This document shows positions 22,592 through 26,448 of a DNA stretch of 26,448 nucleotides, one piece after another. The stretch spans positions 1-26,448 of the forward strand of contig CAMNGO010000006.1 in assembly GCA_946538445.1 (NCBI GenBank). The letters run 5' to 3'. The DNA comes from an uncultured Lachnospiraceae bacterium. GTDB lineage: Bacteria; Bacillota; Clostridia; Lachnospirales; Lachnospiraceae. Each line of letters starts with the position of its first letter. Within the stretch, counting starts at the first letter, position 1. The notes under the pieces were generated by a model that was given only the letters and a program-made list of their open reading frames with translations, was not told the origin of the DNA and did not search any database. A program made the translations under genes and the position numbers.

Positions 22592-24613
22592 TTGTTGAAG
22601 AAAATATTATGTCCGTCGAACCGTAAAGTATTCTGCCTCAATCTTTTTGCCTCTTTCGGATTGACAGTTTTCATGGAACTGATGGAGAGACGGTCTTTTA
22701 CCGCCCTCCTTATGTTCATGCAGGAGAGGACCTTTATCTTCTTATATAACATGCTCATCATTTTTATCTCTTTTTCCATCGTGTTTCTGGTGAGCAAAAA
22801 ATATTTCTTCTTTGGCATCATCTTTGTCTGGTGGGGCATGATTGGATTGATCAACGGCATTATCCTGATCAATCGGAAAACTCCTTTTACCGCGGTGGAT
22901 CTCACCATCTTTAAGTCCACCATACCGGTCCTTACGAGCTATTTTTCCGTCGCGGAGATCATAGTGGGGATCATACTGATTACTCTGGGAATCGCAGGAC
23001 TTGTAACTCTGTTTCTCTATAGCCCCAGTGCCAGAAAGGCGTTTGACCTCAGGATGAATGCCGTTCTTGTGGGCTTTTTTATCATTTTGTTTGCCATGGC
23101 TACTTATTTTGGTGTGGGGAGGAAACTTCTGATCTCCAAATTCGATAATCTCATTGCCGGCTATCAGGATTATGGCAGCGCCTATGGGTTTGTGATCACT
23201 GCCATAGATACAGGAATCGACCGCCCCATCGACTACTCCAGGACCAGGGTCAAGAAGATCATGAAGGTCACGGATAAACGATGGAAAGAGGAGCATGGAG
23301 AGAAAGAGGGAAGTAAAAGGCCAAATGTCATCTTCCTGCAGCTGGAATCCTATTTTGACGCAACGGAAATGAAAGGATTGGAGCTGTCCTCAGATCCTCT
23401 GCCCAACCTTCACGCCCTCCAGGAGCAGACTACATCAGGCTATGTGACTGTGCCGGTCTATGGGGCCGGAACCATCAACACGGAATTTGAAGCCCTCACA
23501 GGTATGAACCTCTCCTATTTCGGGACAGGGGAGTACCCCTACCGTAGTATTCTTCACAAGAGGACCTGCGAGAGCATGGCTTACTGGATGAGAAATGAAG
23601 GTTACGTTACTTCCGTCATCCATAACAACAATGCCTCTTTCTACGACAGAGATAAGGTGTATTGTAATCTGGGTTTTGACAATTTCATCTCCTCTGAGAA
23701 TATGAACATCATCGATTATAACGATGCCGGCTGGGCCAAAGACAAGATCCTGGAGGATTACATCATGAATACTCTGGAAGAGACTCCCGGCAAAGACTAC
23801 ATATATACCATCTCAGTACAGGGACATGGAGACTACCCCGACAAAAAGGTGATAAATCCAAGGATCAGAGTTTTAAATGAAGACATGGATGAATCCTACC
23901 GGAATACCTTGACCTATTATGTCAACCAGCTGTATGAGATGGATCTGTTCATCGGCAGTCTGGTCAAAAGCCTTTCCGAATATGATGAGGAGGCCGTGCT
24001 GGTATTTTTCGGTGATCACCTTCCGGGACTGAATCTGGAGAAGAAGGACCTGAAAAGCGGATCAAAGTATAAGACTCCTTATGTCATATGGGATAATTAT
24101 GGTTACAATGTTGCCCACAGGAAAGGGGAATCCGGCAATCTGAAATCCTATCAGTTCCCTTCAAAAGTACTGTCCCAGCTGGATATTCGGGAAGGAATCA
24201 TGAACCGGTACCATCAGGCCATGCAGGAGACCAAGAACTATAAGAGGAATATGAAGATGCTCCAGTATGATCTTCTCTATGGCTCTTCTTTCTCAAGGGA
24301 GGGAGAGGGTGAGCTGAAGGCCAGCAAGATCAGATACTGTATCGACAGTGTGGCTGTTAAAGGGCTTAGAAAGAAAGATGATTCCATCTATGTGATGGGA
24401 GAACATTTTACGGATTACAGCCGGGTCTATGTGAATGACAGTCCGGTGGATACAACCAAGATCAGTGACTTTGCCCTGAAGATTCCGGCCAATGCCATAA
24501 AAGACGAGGACGAACTGGTGGTCCATCAGGTCAGCAAAACCCATCAGAACATTACATTTAACACCTCCAATACTTACATTGTGAACCTGTTAAATGTGGA
24601 GGATATACCATAG
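22592..24613 (+). CDS. LTA-synthase-family membrane phosphotransferase with extra C-terminal beta domain
   Basis: This 673-residue protein has about five N-terminal membrane helices (to about 175), an extracellular sulfatase-fold catalytic domain (about 240-545) and a C-terminal domain (about 580-673). Presumed metal and catalytic residues are E252 in QLES, T294 in GAGTINTEFE, and D475-H476 in FFGDHLPG, matching lipoteichoic acid synthase chemistry (glycerol-phosphate transfer from phosphatidylglycerol). The C-terminal segment (SIYVMGEHFTDYSRVYVND) resembles an IPT/TIG-type beta sandwich, which classical LtaS lacks. The start is TTG 22592, eight bases after GGAGG (22579-22583); the frame upstream to 22520 overlaps the sortase and has no ribosome site. 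The polymer or glycan it modifies is not known. Confidence 0.92.
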   Translation: MLKKILCPSNRKVFCLNLFASFGLTVFMELMERRSFTALLMFMQERTFIFLYNMLIIFISFSIVFLVSKKYFFFGIIFVWWGMIGLINGIILINRKTPFTAVDLTIFKSTIPVLTSYFSVAEIIVGIILITLGIAGLVTLFLYSPSARKAFDLRMNAVLVGFFIILFAMATYFGVGRKLLISKFDNLIAGYQDYGSAYGFVITAIDTGIDRPIDYSRTRVKKIMKVTDKRWKEEHGEKEGSKRPNVIFLQLESYFDATEMKGLELSSDPLPNLHALQEQTTSGYVTVPVYGAGTINTEFEALTGMNLSYFGTGEYPYRSILHKRTCESMAYWMRNEGYVTSVIHNNNASFYDRDKVYCNLGFDNFISSENMNIIDYNDAGWAKDKILEDYIMNTLEETPGKDYIYTISVQGHGDYPDKKVINPRIRVLNEDMDESYRNTLTYYVNQLYEMDLFIGSLVKSLSEYDEEAVLVFFGDHLPGLNLEKKDLKSGSKYKTPYVIWDNYGYNVAHRKGESGNLKSYQFPSKVLSQLDIREGIMNRYHQAMQETKNYKRNMKMLQYDLLYGSSFSREGEGELKASKIRYCIDSVAVKGLRKKDDSIYVMGEHFTDYSRVYVNDSPVDTTKISDFALKIPANAIKDEDELVVHQVSKTHQNITFNTSNTYIVNLLNVEDIP

Positions 24614-24632
24614 GGAAAATGCAAAAAATATA

Positions 24633-24661
24633 TAGACAGTGCCAGAAAGCCATGTTATAAT
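24633..24661 (+). promoter_or_regulatory. Strong promoter of tig (and probably clpP)
   Basis: TAGACA (24633-24638) and a perfect TATAAT (24656-24661) are separated by 17 bases. The leader is about 125 bases long. Confidence 0.8.
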
Positions 24662-24670
24662 ACTAAAATG

Positions 24671-24695
24671 TGTTTTCATGTAATTTAGGAAAACA
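24671..24695 (+). other. Hairpin at the 5' end of the tig leader
   Basis: TGTTTTC (24671-24677) pairs with GAAAACA (24689-24695), within a few bases of the predicted transcription start near 24668. It could stabilise the mRNA 5' end. There is no T tract, so it is not a terminator. Confidence 0.4.
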
Positions 24696-24791
24696 GACAT
24701 GTAAAGACATGGCATGATGATTCCCGGTACAGAAGGGAGTCGATTATAAAGAAGACAGAAAAAAGGAGCATATTAAGGAGGAAACCGAACA

Positions 24792-26114
24792 ATGAGTGTA
24801 CAAGTTGAGAGATTAGAGCATAACATGGCTAAATTGACCATAGAGGTGGATGCGAAAGAATTCGATGCAGCGATGAGAAGAGCTTACAATAAGCAGAAAT
24901 CTTCTTTCAACATCCCCGGCTTCCGCAAGGGTAAAGTTCCTATGAATATGATCGAGAAGACTTACGGTGCCGGCGTATTTTATGAGGATGCCGCCAACGA
25001 TGTTATGCAGACAGCTTATCCTGCCGCAACTGAGGAGAGTGAGCTGGATATCGTTTCCCGTCCTGAAGTTGATATCGTTCAGATCGGCAAAGGACAGAAC
25101 TTCATTTTCACTGCCACAGTAGCAGTGAAGCCGGAAGTTACTTTAGGAGAATACAAAGGCTTAGCCGTTGATAAAGAAGATACAGAAGTCACAGAGGAAG
25201 AGATTCAGGAAGAACTGAAGAAGGCTCAGGAGAAAAACTCCAGAGAAGTTGAAATCACTGACAGACCTGTCAAGGAAGGCGACATCATCCGACTGAACTA
25301 TGCAGGAACCATCGACGGTGTTCCTTTTGACGGAGGCACAGCTGAGAACCAGAATCTTACCATCGGATCCCATTCTTTCATCGATACATTTGAGGATCAG
25401 CTGGTAGGCCTTAATATCGGAGACACCAAAGACGTGGAAGTGACCTTCCCGGAGGAATACCACGCTGAGGAACTTGCAGGAAAGCCTGCCACATTCCATG
25501 TGGAGATTCTTGGGATCAAAGAGAAACAGCTGGATGAGCTGGATGATGACTTCGCAGCTGACTACACAGATTTTGATACCCTTGAGGAATACAAAGAAGA
25601 CATCCGTCTTTCACTGAAGGCAGGGAAAGAGGAGAACGCCAAGAATAAAATGCAGAATGCCCTGATTGAGCAGGCTGTGGAGAATGCACAGATGGATATC
25701 CCGGAAGCCATGATCGAAAGTGAGATCGAACAGATGGTGGAAGAGTTCAAGCAGAGAATTACCTATCAGGGTCTCTCCTTCGAACAGTACCTTCAGTTCA
25801 GCGGCGGCAACCTGGATTCCCTTAAGGACAGCATGAGACCTCAGGCTGAGTCCAGAGTAAAGGGAAGCCTGGTTCTGGAAGCAATCGTGGCAGCAGAAGG
25901 AATCACAGCATCTGATGAAGATCTCCAGGGCGAGTTTGACAGAATGGCTTCCATGTATCAGATGGAAGCAGATCAGATCGCCGCTTTCATGGGAGATGCA
26001 GAGAAGGAAAACATGAAACGGAATCTGGCAGTACAGAAGGCTGTAGATTTCTTATATGAGAATGCAAACATTACAGAGGCTACCGAGGAACTTGATTTTG
26101 ACGAAGCTGAGTAA
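24792..26114 (+). CDS. tig: Trigger factor, ribosome-associated chaperone and prolyl isomerase
   Basis: This 440-residue chaperone binds nascent chains at the ribosome exit tunnel. The N-terminal ribosome-binding domain carries the signature GFRKGKVP (43-50). An FKBP-type prolyl isomerase domain follows (about 160-245, with GDIIRLNYAGTIDGVPFDGG-like motifs), and then the helical C-terminal chaperone arms. The length is typical. AGGAGG (24776-24781) lies ten bases before ATG 24792. The adjacent clpP start, 24 bases after the stop, gives the tig-clpP order common in bacteria, linking folding and proteolysis; clpX would be expected beyond the window. Confidence 0.98.
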   Translation: MSVQVERLEHNMAKLTIEVDAKEFDAAMRRAYNKQKSSFNIPGFRKGKVPMNMIEKTYGAGVFYEDAANDVMQTAYPAATEESELDIVSRPEVDIVQIGKGQNFIFTATVAVKPEVTLGEYKGLAVDKEDTEVTEEEIQEELKKAQEKNSREVEITDRPVKEGDIIRLNYAGTIDGVPFDGGTAENQNLTIGSHSFIDTFEDQLVGLNIGDTKDVEVTFPEEYHAEELAGKPATFHVEILGIKEKQLDELDDDFAADYTDFDTLEEYKEDIRLSLKAGKEENAKNKMQNALIEQAVENAQMDIPEAMIESEIEQMVEEFKQRITYQGLSFEQYLQFSGGNLDSLKDSMRPQAESRVKGSLVLEAIVAAEGITASDEDLQGEFDRMASMYQMEADQIAAFMGDAEKENMKRNLAVQKAVDFLYENANITEATEELDFDEAE

Positions 26115-26138
26115 TCAGGCATATTAGGAGGTATATTT

Positions 26139-26448
26139 TTGAGTTTAGTACCTTATGTAGTAGAACAGACGAGCCGTGGGGAGAGATCATATGATATCTA
26201 CTCCAGACTGTTGAAAGAGAGAATCATCTTTCTGGGCGAAGAAGTGAACGATGTGACAGCCAGCCTGGTGGTATCCCAGCTGCTGTATCTGGAATCCGAG
26301 GATCCGGACAAGGACATCAACCTCTACATCATGAGCCCGGGCGGGTCTGTGACAGCAGGCATGGCGATCTATGACACCATGCAGTTTATCAAATGTGATG
26401 TATCCCCGATCTGTATGGGTATGGCAGCCTCCATGGGTGCCTTCCTCC
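26139..26448 (+). CDS. clpP: ATP-dependent Clp protease proteolytic subunit ClpP, cut by the window end
   Basis: Only the first 103 residues lie in the window. They begin at TTG 26139, seven bases after AGGAGG (26126-26131). The sequence shows the ClpP handle-entry region (SLVPYVVEQTSRGERSYDIY), ERIIFLGEEV, YIMSPGGSVTAGMAIYDTM, and the active-site Ser at S98 in GMAASMGA; His and Asp of the triad fall outside the window. ClpP forms the proteolytic barrel used with ClpX or ClpC. It is probably co-transcribed with tig. Confidence 0.97.
   Translation, partial: MSLVPYVVEQTSRGERSYDIYSRLLKERIIFLGEEVNDVTASLVVSQLLYLESEDPDKDINLYIMSPGGSVTAGMAIYDTMQFIKCDVSPICMGMAASMGAFL

Overview
The window looks like a chromosomal segment of a low-to-mid GC Firmicute of class Clostridia, most likely a Lachnospiraceae member. 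That is inferred from the strong Shine-Dalgarno sites, frequent GTG/TTG starts, intrinsic terminators, the sortase B, LTA-synthase-type and L,D-transpeptidase envelope genes, a second type IIA topoisomerase pair and the tig-clpP order. No species is assigned. There is no gene-free stretch over 300 bases. No tRNA, rRNA, insertion sequence or CRISPR array was found.

Region 1 (1-9965) is the most unusual part: a cell-wall and Ser/Thr-phosphorylation cassette. In order it holds a protein with an HTH-like segment and a kinase C-lobe-like tail (open at the window edge), a membrane-anchored FHA protein, an FtsW/RodA-family glycosyltransferase, a class B penicillin-binding protein, a divergent kinase-like gene on the opposite strand, a PP2C phosphatase, a soluble Ser/Thr kinase with DFD in place of DFG, a vWA protein, a two-domain protein that looks like a decayed kinase plus vWA pair, and a small protein with an EF-Tu-domain-2-like barrel. 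The content recalls the actinobacterial fha-pstP-rodA-pbpA-pkn operon merged with a vWA-PP2C-kinase triad. No PASTA repeats are present. Phospho-control of a dedicated glycosyltransferase/transpeptidase pair is the inferred role.

Region 2 (9966-17230) holds housekeeping genes on the + strand: a type Ic aspartate aminotransferase, murF, and a GyrB/ParE plus GyrA/ParC pair, probably topoisomerase IV. The aminotransferase and murF each have a good promoter followed by a strong terminator hairpin in the leader. The murF hairpin lies so close to the ribosome binding site that it should act as an attenuator. A 17200-17229 hairpin separates this unit from the next one.

Region 3 (17237-19588) is on the - strand: a YkuD L,D-transpeptidase with a 5 x 12-residue acidic repeat in its cytoplasmic tail, and a CYTH-domain triphosphatase-like protein. 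Region 4 (19691-24613) is on the + strand: a DJ-1/PfpI protein, a DUF1189-like membrane protein, an isolated cobU, a class B sortase, and an LTA-synthase-family phosphotransferase with an extra C-terminal beta domain. Region 5 (24633-end) begins with a near-consensus promoter and holds trigger factor and the start of clpP, cut by the window edge.
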